A stretch of 64,000 nucleotides of DNA from Breviolum minutum Mf 1.05b.01 (Eukaryota; Sar; Dinophyceae; Suessiales; Symbiodiniaceae), in the NCBI GenBank assembly GCA_000507305.1, contig DF239033.1:124001-188000 (forward strand). The letters are read 5' to 3'. The notes beneath the pieces were generated by a model. The model was not told where the DNA came from. It ran no database searches and saw only the letters and a list, made by a program, of their open reading frames with translations. Below are positions 13,575-25,930 of this stretch, one piece after another. How positions within the stretch are numbered: the first letter of the stretch is position 1; every line of letters begins with the position of its first letter. A program made the position numbers and the translations under genes.

Positions 13575-13775
13575 GTAAGTATAGTTGTGGCAGCATTTTA
13601 GCATGTTTGCGTTGTGAATATGGTGGAGCTGGACTGGGTGTTCTGTCTTTGTATGATTCTTTGGGACACTCGGGATGAGGTGTTGAAGGTTGGGTGAAAT
13701 CTCATTTCATACCTTTGACCTGACCAGATACATTATTAAGCCTATATAGATGGATGCTCAGGGTTTCGTTCCAGG

Positions 13776-16700
13776 ATCCCTCTATGGCACCCCTTCACCT
13801 TCAGGAGACCTTGGTGGAAAGTCGTCGCAAATTGTGGCATTTGTTGGGCCGAGCGCAGGCACAGAAACAATTTCAACCAGAGGGCGCGGAGGACTGAAGT
13901 CGCAGAAGTATCAGAAGTCCAGGAAGTTGCATGTTGATGCATGTTGTATTTATGTACTGTATCTATGTACTGTAGTTGCATGGTGATTTCATGACCTCAC
14001 AAAGCTTGCTGATGTCGACCGGAGGATGGTGAAGATCGCATCTTTGGGTCAAAGGAGCTTGGTAAAACCCTGGTGTTAGCAGCAGATTTAGGCGCTGAAA
14101 AACAACTGCAACAAGATGCCTGGAAGAATACCTTAGAGACTCGGAAGGATGTTGGCAGATGATCTTCAACAAATTGAATTCATCTCACTTGAAATGAATA
14201 CTGCTAATTCTTGAAAGCTTGTATTACTTTTATTTACTTTTACAGCAGTGGCTCCCAGGATGAGATGTTTTATTTGGCCAAAGTGGGGGAATTAGACAAC
14301 GTGGCGCTCTTCATGGCTGCACAAAGTTTGTATCGCTTGCGCCACACAGAATTTTCTGCTTCATGTCATCCTGGCTCTCTTCGGCTTTTTGCACTGGTGC
14401 CTTGCCTCTTCATGAGTCACTTTAGACAGTAGCAATGCAACAACTGACAGATGTTTTGCCACGTAGTGGTTGTTGCAATCTATGCTTAGTTTGCAGGTCA
14501 ACTCGTACCTTGATTGCCAAGAGACTGGTTGTAAGAAAAATGACAGGTGGTCCTCAATGGATTTTTCACTTGCAATTTTTCCACATGCCAAAAAACAAAG
14601 CGGTCTACACCACTGCTGTGCACCCAACCGGCTCAACCTTCGAGCAGGTTTTAGACACTGCATTGCAGCGGACCAGCACGGCATCCATGCGCCATCTTGC
14701 CAATGTTGCTAGTTGGCTGGCTCGCTTCTCGTCGATCCCAATGAGACATCTCTTTGCAGTTTTTTTTCTGAGATTGACAGTATGATCTTTTGTAACAGCA
14801 GATTTTTGTTTTTTTGGTTCGGTGTTAGACACATTTACATCAGTTTGCATGCCTGTGTGTATACTTCGGGCAAGGAGGAGATGTTTTGAGATGATGACTT
14901 CTCACGTCATCGAACTGCTTGCATGCAGCATGGACATACTTTGGAGATCTTTGGAGGGAGATAATAGTTTTGGGCAATTCAATCGGAGGACAGAAATAGA
15001 TGTTAACTTCCTGTCCTTCGTTACTGATCTTCTTGTATTTGAGTTTGAATTGAAATACCAAAAATAAGCTTAGCTGAATGAGTTTGTTTCCAATCTTACT
15101 TTCATCCATTGATCTATCTTGCTATCCATATCTATCCATGAAAGGCGGCATCTGAGGTTCGGTCCAGCTTGTTGAAGGACACCCTGCCTTGCGTCAGCAG
15201 ATTGTTGTTTTGTCCATGCGAGCAGCTGAAGAACTGTTGGTTCGGCAGCACTCAGGATCTGTACCTTGGGTGGCAAAGAAAGGAGCAAAGAAAACACCTG
15301 GTAAAATGAAAGATAATCTATCATTATGACATTCAATATGATTTCTTAAATGAAACTTTGAAATTATTATATACATAATATGTCTGTGTCCATGTACAAG
15401 AGTTATACAAGCATGCTCGGGAATTCAGAATTTGGGATGTTGGAGTCATACAGTAGTATCAATGAGGCAGTTGTGGTTTGCCAAGTTCTTTTATTGCTTG
15501 TAAACGAAAAGATTCCCGCCTCTCCTCGTGGACCTGCTCTCAGTTCACCTAGGATACCAGTAGATAGGCGAGCTTGGTAGGTGAATTCTCCAGATATCAA
15601 CTGCCTGCATATAACAGACACACGCACAAACACACATTGATGATGATTTCTATGATTTGATCATGTAAGTATGCATTGGGTTAGGTCAGTTATATATGCA
15701 GTATGAATATATCAGTACGTAGTTGGTGAGACTTGGCTTTTTTTTCGTACTCATGCAGATGATCCTGAGGCTGTGAGTGGTCGTGAGGTTGGAGCGATTT
15801 GCGACGCTGTTCGTGTGCTTGGCTTGCGAAACGAATTGTTCCTCACATACTTAAGGCGATTGCTGCGGAAAGACTGGGATGCTTGGGTTTGCTAGAACAA
15901 GGTTTGAGCCATGTTTCAGAGAGACCATTGCAATAGGATGCAATAGGCATCTATAGACATATGCTGCTATTTTTCATGTTTGTCATTGTTCGCTCAGTCA
16001 TGTTCATCTCATAGTGTGATGTTGTCGTGTATGATCGTTTTGATCACTAAACCAGACACCAGACCTCCCAGAAGCCACTGCACAAAAAGGGAACCTGAAT
16101 CACTGAGGACATGATTTGGACGCCCAAGGCGCTGATAGATGCTGCCTGGTGCCTGGTGCATTTTGAGCAGAAGGATGCAAGGGCATGGAAGGCGTTGGCC
16201 TATCGAATTGCCACTTGGACCTGTCTGGGGCATCAGGTGGATTCGCCTTAAGTGGACTTCGAATACAAATGAATAGCAACTGCAATAGCCATGATGGATA
16301 GTCACTATAGTCTCCGAGATGTAACTGCTATGAACTTAGTGTATTTCCTTTGTTTGAAACACTTTTGGGACAACTTCTGATAGCAGCACAGAAACAAATT
16401 GTAGATGCACCTCATATCACCTCACAGGTGTTGGCTCAAGTTGGATCTGGGTGCGTTTGCCAGCATGGCAACAGCCTTCACAGGGTCAGGGCGGCAGAAG
16501 TACTATGAATTTCTGAAATCGATGGAATCATCGACTGGGCTTGATACATTGGATGGGAATCCCAAGTTAGAGAAGTCAAAAGGCAATGAATATCGAGCAT
16601 TGCTTCAGCACTGTGGCACCCCAATGGGTTTGATGGTAGCTGATGTGAAGCCCTTAATGCAAGCATTGGTGATCATTGCTGTGGATGAAAGTCAAGCTCT

Positions 16701-19700
16701 TCGCAAGTGGAATGGTGAAAATCCTCAGCTACAAATCAAAGTTGGCCATGCGATCTTGGAAGTTAATGGTGTGAATGACCCGAATGGAATGCGCATCGAG
16801 TTGTCCAAAGCTGAGACATTGGATTTGCTCCTTAAGGATCGTTTGACTCGGCCAGAGAGACGCCATTTTGAGGATTCCATGCAAAAGCTCCGCAAACAAC
16901 AGTGAAAACCTGGCCGGGATATGCGAACTATGTTTACATCGTTTTCAAAACTAATATCGATATATAACAGAAGCCTGTGATGTAGCCAAAGTCTAGTCAT
17001 GACGTCAAATATCGTCAGATCAAACCATGTTAAATCCGGGGAATTACAGAGCAATTTTGAGGTTGGTCAATCCCTCTAATTTGACAAGCTACTGATACTG
17101 TAAGAACTGCATTCATGTAACACATCGGCTTCACAGCGCAAAGCTTCACATAAGAGTGCATGTCAAAAGCCAAGCACCGCTATCGCTCTCATTTAGTGTG
17201 CAAGTTGCCAAGGTCTAGCAGAAAATTCGCAGACTTGGCACGCCAATAGGTGGTGGTTTGAAACTCTGAACCATTGGTTTTTTAACCCTACAATTTTAAT
17301 CATATACCTGTGGAAAGGATCCAACCAACTTGAGTAAATTGTTTCAATTGATTTGAAACTACCACGTAGATGATCTAACTATTTTCCTTGGCAGTGAGGA
17401 TTTTGATTTTTGACGCTTGCAATTGGTTTGAAACCAATTCTAGCAGCTCTTTGATTTTGCTGGCATCTTGCGTAAATGCCCTTTGGAGCATACAGTCATA
17501 CAGTATACATTAATGCATGGTTCCATGTTCGCCAAATGGTGGATTAAGACCTGCCATGCATTCCCACGTGGCACAAATGTGCTGCTTCAGGAAAAAACGA
17601 CCATTCCAGGAATAGACAAATCAGATCTATCATCCTACTGGATGCATACCGGATCCCAACAGATGTTTTAAGATGCTCTCAGAGGTGGATGGTTTTCAAC
17701 CCAAGCACTTCCTGAGTTCAACAACCCATCGTCACGCTTGGCACCCAGGACAACGAGTTGCAGGTCCTGTCACCTGCAGCTCTGGCAGAGGTGGCGTTGG
17801 CTTTCGCTTCAGCACAGGTGCGAGCACTGGAGCAGGGCTTGGCACAACGATTGGTGGAGGTGGTGACCAACTTGAATGCCAAGGATCTTACAAGTGCCTG
17901 GCCTAAAACATCTCCAAACAAACAGCAGGATGAGATGTAATTTATGTCGTTCTGTATCTCGACTCGATGAATGCCTAACAATTTGATTTGACAATTTAGC
18001 CAATATGAGTGTATTTAATTTGGTATTGTATTTTTGCTATTTTGTACTTACTTGCCTTGCTATCGATGCATTGGTTCATGGAGGAAAACTCGGCAGCTAC
18101 ACCATGTCCACTTATGAAACTGTACGAAACCTGTGTAGCATATGAGAAGCCGGCAAAAGGGTTGATGCAGAATTCTTCATGTGAGCGTTCTTTTGTCTTG
18201 AAAGTGGTTCCAAAAACCATGGAAAACGATATAGTGAACTACCAAAAGGGATGCCTTGCAATATATTCTTGAAATAGAATTAGTTGATTTATAATGTTTG
18301 CGTGCGAACCTTGGAAGGCAAGGTGATTTTTCATTGTGCTGGCAGCCATTTAGATTATAGGCCGCTGTTTGGTTCCAAATGTTTCCTTCTTCCCTGGGCC
18401 TACGGCATGCCCAAAGCGCTACCCAAAGCGATACCGAAGCGATACCAGTATTGAAACGATATAGTCACGGAAGCACCCTGTCCCCAAAAGGCTTGCCTCA
18501 AGTCTTTGTATGTGCTGTGATGTCCACAGCAAGCCGTCCGCACATGGCCTACATTACACAAGAACCAACAAGATGAACCGGCAATCATGAAAAGAGACAA
18601 TTGCAATATATTTCTGGCCTTTCTATTACCATATCATATGCACATGTCCGAAAGACTGTAAAGCGATATCGCAAACCATGAACAACGATACCTATGTCAA
18701 TGTCCCTTAATGCGCCCTCGCACATATTGAGTTCTGCCTGCTGCTCATATTGTATTGTTGTTTGGCTGGATCTATGCTACCAAATCCGCATGAAGGGCGG
18801 ATCTGGAAAAAATGCAACAGTGATGTTAATTACATGTTTCTGCTGCCAAGAGACGTGCCATTGCAGTGTCAATATGATCTGTCCTTTGAGGTTTGTGTTC
18901 AGCGGTGAATGCCGTGCCTAACTTTGGGGGTGAGCTTGAGCTCCAGTTGGCGGAGGCACACAGATCCATCAGTCGCTGGTGAATTGTGCCCATTTTTCAC
19001 TAGCAACCCTAACGAGCCAAGCACAACCTGGTAGATCTTTTGCAGGTATCATTTTCAATCCACTAATGTTCCGATGTCCTTGGGGGTTGATTTCTTTCAG
19101 AATTTTTCCAGCTGCATCCGTGATCTCATCTTAGCAGGCAGTGGTGAAAGCCCTGCCTCGTCGTGCTGCTGACCTCAGCAGCAGCGGCCTGGGCAGCGTG
19201 TGTACCGCAGTGGCACGGTGGCAGAGTCCACCCGAAGCAGTGCAGCCATTGCTGTCAGCGTTGGCCAAGTCTGTTGGGATGTTGGAACCAAGGGAAGTGG
19301 ATGCTCAGCTTTGTTTCAGAGGATATATGTTGGGCATAGCAGTTTTTTAAATTGTGGTGTAAAGGATAGAGGTGATATATGCAAAGAGTCTCGAGACTTG
19401 GGAGGGGAATTGAACAGATTGTTTGATATATAGACTATGGGCATTACAGAGAAACGTTGGGGTGCCCCAAAGTAAAGACGTAACGAGTCAAGTGGATGTG
19501 AATGGTTTAAGTTTGAATCAGTCTTTGTTCTCAGTATATATATAAATGATTATATATATATATATTATATACCTACTTGTTCGCTTTTGCATCATTTGGT
19601 GTTTTTCACATCGTGGCTGTCTAGAGTCTCAATAGAATTGGCCTACATCATGCCTCAGGAAGCAATGTTGAAAGCCTTGTCCAAGCTGGGAGGACATGAG

Positions 19701-21319
19701 GCGGGGGTTCCTTGAACCTGCTTGGAGCAATTAGATTGTACCAAAATATAACCATTTAGTTTCGGAGGATCATCCAGATGGCAGCCTAGAGCCACCATCT
19801 CCATAAATCCCATAAACCCCCTTCACAGGAACCAACCAGTTCTCACCATCGCAGCCATCCCTGGAGGTGCTACGCAGCTGCCCCGCCTTGTTGCAGGGTT
19901 TCCTGGCCAGTTGCCGTAGCCATGGCGGTGTTGGGAGTTGCGAACATCACCTTGACAGTTGCGTGGCGGTGTTGCATCACGTCGCCTTAGCGAGGCAATA
20001 TGATGTGGAGCTTTGTCGCTTAGTAACCACTGCTTGGATGCGAAGAGAGACTTGGATGAGCTTGGGGATTTGGTGGATGTTATCATGTCAAATGTTTTAT
20101 CATTTTCTTTTTGGATGCTGGAGGTGATGAACCATCAGGTTTTGTGGATTTGTTTGATGTTGTTTCTTCCGATCGTTTTGGATTTTTGGTGCTCATGCCG
20201 AGCAAGCAAAGCTTGGCACATTGGTTGGTAGGTGCTTATCTCATCTTCTCTCTATTGACTCAATTGTTCTGTTGCTGTCCCATATGCCTGTTTCCCTCGA
20301 TCTATGCTTGGTCAGGATTTGGAGCGAAACAACTTCGTGACTGCGATGCGATTGGTGGCACTCTGTGGCCGCGCGGGTGTCACATCCAATCTGTCACTGC
20401 TACTGTCGACCATGCCGGAACCTTTGTTCCAGCAGGAGTCAGTTCCACAGGAGACCCGTGGTTGCAGGTTGTCGCAATACTGGTAGCTGTGCTGTCAGCT
20501 GTTATAATATCTTTTGTTGTGAGGTTTGCTGCCACTGTTGAACGGTAGTTGATTGAAATTCATGAACTTGGAATATCCAACAAAATCATCCAAATTTCCA
20601 TCAAAAATTCATCAAAAGTGAGTGGCAAAAGCATCCAAATTTCCATCAAATTGCCATTCCAAATTTCGGAGTTGTCCATCAAAAGTGAGTCCAAATCGGC
20701 AGGACATCGCTGCCTCTGCCTTGGCCGCTGCCCTTAGCTCCTTGGCCATGGCACGCTTTCGGCCGCCACAGGGATGGCGATGGACAGCACAGAAGATGCT
20801 GTTGCAGGGTGCCTTGATTGTGATGGTGAGCATGGCATGAGATGGCTGAAGATGAGGGACATGAAATTCATGGAGTTTCCTATGAGTCATAATTGTTTTA
20901 TGTGTACATATTTGATCACAGTCTCTTGGAGATGCGAACTGACAAGACCTTATTGAATTGATGGCGATGTTTCGATGATGATGTCTTTCATCGGCATACT
21001 CCAGTGAAGGATTTACACATTGATTTGATTTAGCTTGATTTCTGATTCACATCAATTTATTATGCTAATGGATGCAAATAGACTAATTTCTTGGATCTGC
21101 TCTCATAATCACACAGTCGTTGATGTTTCCTCAGCTTCAACTACCTGATTCTAACTGATTCTTATAAGGTCAATCAGCACCAGTGGCCTTCACTTTGCTT
21201 ACATCCCTGTGGGCCTTTGATGATCTTCGTGCATGGGAAGACTTGCTTGCAATCTGTGAAGGTGCTAGGCTTTCGTTACTGGTAGGCTTTCAAGTTGATC
21301 GGATTATGATACCGATGAA

Positions 21320-21360
<41 letters not shown>

Positions 21361-22030
21361 CGGTGTATGTTTCTCTAGGTGTTTCCTTGAAGTCGGGTTG
21401 GTATACGTACTGTAGGCTTTTGCCACTTGGGTGTTTGTATCATTTTGTATTTTTCAGAGTTCTGTCCCCCACCATGAACTGCTGATATTCTTCCAGCAGT
21501 TCTGTAAGGATCATTCAGCTGAGTAACGGATCAATGACCAATCTGACTACAAAAAGGAGGTTTATATTAAGGAAACGTCTTGTGTTTGGTCAGGCCAATC
21601 TTTTGAAGATGTCTCGGAACTCTCCGCTGCGGCCAAGCTGGTGTTGTGCATCGGTATGTCTTGGCGAATCCCAAGTGAACGGCTGCGGACGATAGAAAGA
21701 TGGCAGACGTGGCAAACAGATGTGGAGAAATTGTCAGCAACTTGTGATTGTGTCATTATGTCCAAGGCTTTTTGCAACTTTGCCTTGAGGTATATGTATA
21801 ATTTGATATAATTTGATGTTTGATTCCTACTTCTGAATTGAAATGTGGTTGGCAATTTTTTTGGGGGCTTATTGGTGTGAGATTCAATGTTGGCATCACC
21901 ATACCACACCAATGCCCTACATTTGAGGCCGTGGATCCCATGGACATTGCACCGGGCTTTCTGAAATGTTCAGCAAAAGCTTGGCCTCAGATTCTAACAC
22001 TGCTAAGTGCAAAAGATGCCAGACCGAAGC
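13776..22030 (+). CDS. OPR/HPR-like helical-repeat protein exons (putative organellar RNA-binding)
   Basis: A long string of short + strand exons codes degenerate paired helices rich in Leu, Ala and Trp, like the octo-/heptatricopeptide (OPR, HPR, FASTK-type) proteins that bind RNA in plastids and mitochondria of algae. Clear examples: 13776-13894 (ETLVESRRKLWHLLGRAQAQ), about 14588-14740 (TASMRHLANVASWLARF), about 15166-15299 (VLSMRAAEELLVRQHSG), 15762-15893 (AICDAVRVLGLRNELFLTYL), about 16110-16239 (PKALIDAAWCLVHFEQKDAR), about 17725-17930 (LSPAALAEVALAFASAQVRA), about 19137-19311 (LGSVCTAVARWQSPPEAV), about 19830-20035, about 20111-20227, 20305-20461, about 20684-20810 (DIAASALAAALSSLAMAR), about 21175-21271 (FTLLTSLWAFDDLRAWEDLL), about 21594-21793 (DVSELSAAAKLVLCIGM) and about 21919-22030. 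No terminal RAP domain is recognised. Two genes, split around 16.3 kb, is the main alternative. Confidence 0.55.
16431..16440 (+). other. Possible relict spliced-leader end
   Basis: TTGGCTCAAG is identical to the last ten bases of the dinoflagellate spliced leader as I remember it (ending GCCATTTTGGCTCAAG). It is 25 bases upstream of the ATG of a single-exon gene. Ten bases could match by chance, so the position is the main support. Confidence 0.35.
16465..16905 (+). CDS. Single-exon PDZ-like domain protein
   Basis: An uninterrupted frame of 147 codons from the ATG at 16465 to TGA at 16903-16905 (the frame is open further upstream to 16405). The middle part reads VGHAILEVNGVNDPNG, preceded by about 35 residues with a W-N pair, which matches the PDZ-like module that is very common in dinoflagellate proteins (carboxylate-binding loop region followed by an I-x-E-V-N-G-V strand). 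The tail RPERRHFEDSMQKLRKQQ is basic and helical. No signal peptide or membrane segment. It lacks introns, unlike its neighbours, and lies between exons of the helical-repeat gene. A ten-base match to the end of the dinoflagellate spliced leader stands 25 bases before the ATG, suggesting a reinserted cDNA. Function beyond peptide binding cannot be stated. Confidence 0.7.
   Translation: MATAFTGSGRQKYYEFLKSMESSTGLDTLDGNPKLEKSKGNEYRALLQHCGTPMGLMVADVKPLMQALVIIAVDESQALRKWNGENPQLQIKVGHAILEVNGVNDPNGMRIELSKAETLDLLLKDRLTRPERRHFEDSMQKLRKQQ
19535..19572 (+). repeat. AT dinucleotide microsatellite
   Basis: Alternating TA steps with two small interruptions, in a non-coding stretch between helical-repeat exons. 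Confidence 0.9.
21315..21360 (+). repeat. (GAT)n microsatellite
   Basis: About 46 bases of GAT/ATG triplets in the intron just after the exon ending near 21271. Shadow reading gives poly-Met. Confidence 0.95.
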
Positions 22031-22309
22031 TTCAGCCATTGTTCTGTTTATTTCTACTTTTTTTGTGTACAACTGTTTTTTTTTTTCCGGAGGTCTACTA
22101 TATGTTGATAGATGGGTTTTTGTTCATTTCAAATTGAGATCCTATAAGATGTTTGTTGCAGGGAGAATGTGGGAGACTATTTCAAGTTTTTCCGGTCTAT
22201 TCCCTGCTATGATTGAAACTGGTGCTCATGGAGTTATTTGATGTTATTTGCTGATAGGATTTGATGTGATCTAACTTGAAGCTGCCCCTTGACAGGTTTA
22301 TGAATAGTT

Positions 22310-24199
22310 TGCATTGGAGAAAAAGCACATATCCTCGTGTCGGTGTAACTCCAAGGAAGGGGATCTACATCCAAGTCTTGGTGTTGCGTCTACAAGACGT
22401 GCAGATCTTGATGACAATGCTGATGGTGCAAAGCCATTTTTTCAGCCAGACCTGCGGCTGGAGACATGGTTGGAGTCGCGCAGACGTAGACAGGAACCTC
22501 TGTACGTTCTGGTGTGTCCGGATGGTCAGAGGAGGAGATTGTTTGGCAGGAAAATTGCTTGTGTTTTTTGGGAGGCTTGTGGTGGGATGCAAAGCCAAAA
22601 AGCCAAAAGATTGTTAGCTCAAACCTTTCTCTTATACGGGAACATGTGCGTTAGTAAAACCTGCCTTCAAGGATTTGATCCTAGCTTGTCTCTTAGCCAC
22701 ACGCCCGCAGCTTTCTGTTGATTTATACCTGGCAGCCGCTTCTTCACTTGTGGCCGCGCGGGAGACATCATGGTTTGGGATCCCAAGACGGGTCAAACAC
22801 GAATCTGTCATGTTCCTGTGTTGATCATCGTTGACTGACCAGCCGCTACGATCTTAAACCTCGCGAATAGATGCAAGTCGACCTTGCAAAAAGACCATAA
22901 AAGACCTATATACTGTATACTGTATACTGATTTGCGTTCATGTCAAGGGGGAATTTGGGATCCGACGATCCGACAGATTTGGGATACTGTTTGCCTGTAG
23001 TTGCGCCATGTTCACTCAGGATGATCCTCAGCTGACGGTACAATGTGTTGGACGGCCCCAGTGGCTTTTGAAGCCCAGACATGTTAAACACATATTATGT
23101 ATGGCAGAAACCAGCAGGTCGTTTCGTTGGTTTAGGCTTCCCTTTGAGGATGACCACTTCATACACCATGACCATATACCTTTCTGCACCGTTGAATTGA
23201 ACAGGATGCAGCTTGTGTCACAGGTGCAACCTGACATTCTTATTCATGCGTTGTTCATGCAACACAACGGCAAACAAAAACTGAACCAAATCATTCATAG
23301 TATATGAGGTGATACAGGTGAATACAATAGATTTGTTTTTGAGGTTCCGGGTTTGTGCTGTTTTTGTTGTGCTTGTCTTCCTGCACATCCAATGACAGTG
23401 ACACCCTCCGCATGGATTGAGGTTGGTGCCCTCATCGTCTATGTCGCTGCGCGTTTGTGTCATCAAGCCTTTGTCAAGTCCATTGAGGCCATCGGGCTCC
23501 CACCACCTCGTGGTGCCCACTTTGAGTTGGATGGGTTTGATTTTCTTTGGGGTGCAATTATTGATGTTTACAATTTGTGTGATACCAGAGGTAAATTGAT
23601 GCTACCAAACATTTGGCAAGTTTTCAAATTGTTCATTCACAACTTGCTTGCAGCCCGAATCCTACAGCTTGAATGTGTGAAGCTTGACAGGTTTGGTATT
23701 CTTCACCTGCAAATCGACACTTGTACTTCAAAGCCTTCAAGGACTTGAAATCGACCATTTGTATCATGGTTGGATCACGTGGGATCTAGGTGGCTGTTGG
23801 CAAAAGGCATCACAAAGTGCAAGGCCAGTTTTTGGTGAACGAAAGTTGACGTCAGATGCTACTGAGGGAGGATAATATATCTGGACGAATTGAGCCATGC
23901 CAGGCTTTCACGACTTTGAGCTAGATAGTTTGTTCTATTATAATTACGTTCCATTCATGTTGAAAATCGCTTTACATGTCGTAAATGCAGCAGACATCAA
24001 GCAGCATAAGCCAGCAAGCCCGAAGAAGACACATTTGTCATCTTCCTGATCAGCTGGCAGGACCAGTATCAAGAGACTGGCAAGGCAGACTTTTCAGTCT
24101 GGACCCTGGCGACGGAACTGTCAAGAGGAATGGGAACTTTGGGAAGTTCATGCAGATGATGAGGTGGTCCTGCTGAATAAATACACCTCTCCAATGTTT
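22310..24199 (+). CDS. WD40-like fragment and associated exons
   Basis: A segment at about 22733-22803 after CTGGCAG reads FFTCGRAGDIMVWDPKTGQ, which has the shape of one WD40 blade (GH-like start, central turn, D-x-x-V-W-D ending). Upstream, about 22314-22548 is open and coding-like (PDLRLETWLESRRRRQEP and YVLVCPDGQRRRLFG). Downstream, about 24085-24199 reads EEWELWEVHADDEVVLLN with KYTSPMFIK before a GTTTGA donor. WD40 proteins are scaffolds, normally with seven blades; only one is evident here, so this may be a WD40-containing chimera or a gene with many exons I missed. The three segments are joined only by position and strand. Confidence 0.4.
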
Positions 24200-24435
24200 A
24201 TCAAAGTTTGATATTCTCATATATATGTCATATTATGTGGGAATGGTTCAGGCTTCTGACAGGGTCGAGGGATCTCCACCGCTAGGGTGTTTTTTTTTAA
24301 AGTTCTTTGTTCAACTTCATATTGTTTTTTTTGTGTGTGTGTGTATCCAGTTATATACTCGGTACTACTCAGTCTTCCTGAGTCATACTGTAAGTCTTTG
24401 TCTGTTTGGGTGACTCTTAGCTTCGCATAGCGCCC

Positions 24436-25660
24436 TCCATTTCCAACTTGGTTTGATGTTGATGTCCCAGAAATTTTGCAGCAACTCCAGCCTGCTCTCA
24501 CCTTTGATATGGAGATGCCATGATGTGAGGCCTTCATGAAGACGCATCCAGAGACAATCTCCCAGACCTTTGGAGATGAGGCTCTACATGCCGATTTCTT
24601 CCCATGTCTCAATGCTGTCATGGGCAGTATATCTATACATCCACTAGATTCCACCGGATATTTTGAATCTATTGGTGCACATGTTGGTTAATTATGAAAT
24701 CTAAATCCAGTGCTTATCTTTGTTAACAGGCATCAAGTGATTCCCATGTCCACACGATTCTGATTGAAGCCACCTTGTTGAATTAATGTTTTCTCATGTT
24801 TCTTCTACCTTCAAGGCCACTTCAGAAGGGCAAATGGTCAAGGCCATCGTGCAGCCGAGTGCCATCATCATGGCCATTGGTCCCTGGGTCTTGTTAGTGA
24901 TGCATAGTGATGCCGTCCACCTGTGTTAGATTCGATATTTGCCACAAGAAATGTTCAGCACAGGTGGATGGCATGATTATATTGATTTTGCTTTAGGCTG
25001 CACGTCTCTGCAGGAGACTTTAAAGATGTTCAAAATCAATTCATCTCAGGTGATGTTGCCCTGCCCCCGTATCCCAAGAGCAATCCCAGCGAAAGTGTTG
25101 GTTGCAACCAAGGTGGCATCATGATGCGATGTGGTGGTAACTCCATGTTTGGGACACTCAGCTTGGGATAATTTCATTCCAACAAAAATTTGTGGCGGTC
25201 GATCAGATGAGGTGATTGGAACAGACTCTTTTTCATTTTTCCATGTGTTTCCCTTAAATCTGCTTGTACTCGTGGTTCAGACATACATCATACATCCCTA
25301 AATCATCCCGATGCTTGAAAGTTGCAAAGTGCCCTTAAATGTTCCACTCCTGCGGAAGTCCTGAGTCCAGGTGGGGCTATGTTTTCCATGCATTCCGTGG
25401 CTTGATGACACCTACGGGCCTGTTGGTGGTGTTGCAGACGTTGGGCAGCCCACGTGAATCACAGGGTCTGATTTCAGCTCAGGATGGAAGATTGAAAGTG
25501 CAAGATTTTACGATGTTCTCATCATGCGGTTTTGCCAAAGATGCTGGGGTAATCGATGAAAATCCGTTTTCCCTTGATGGCAATTGTATGAGTAGTGACA
25601 GGGCTAGCCGTAGGGCTGCCATACCCACGATTCGCTGATATTCGCTGCCGCCAAGGCCTG
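24436..25660 (+). CDS. Possible FAD-dependent oxidoreductase exons
   Basis: The segment from about 24815 (after CTTCAAG) reads GQMVKAIVQPSAIIMAIGPW, which resembles the DAO-type flavoprotein pattern in which a strand of small hydrophobic residues ends in A-x-GPW before the substrate domain. Upstream, about 24436-24491 reads WFDVDVPEILQQLQPALTF and about 24516-24640 reads MKTHPETISQTFGDEALHAD; these two lie in the same frame but are separated by a TGA at 24512-24514. Downstream, segments around 25060-25125 and 25340-25640 are open but unassigned. The flavoprotein call rests on one short motif and is tentative; the in-frame TGA may be spliced out or may show decay. Confidence 0.3.
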
Positions 25661-25930
25661 TGGTGAGTGGCGCAGGTGCTGGAAACAAGGACGGTCATGA
25701 CCGTTGAGGTTGCTCCTGCTTATTGAATATCGCTTGTACAGGATTCATCATGCCAATTGGGGAAGCATATCTAGAACAAGGGGGATGAACATGTACTTCG
25801 TACACTTGGTTGTGGTCTCTCCTGCAGTGCTCTTAATTACACTATTGCTGCTTGTTGCATTTTGTTGCATGGTTTTTGCTCTAGTGATAAGAGTAGCATT
25901 TTCCGATCCGAGCTTTCACAGTCGCACAGC

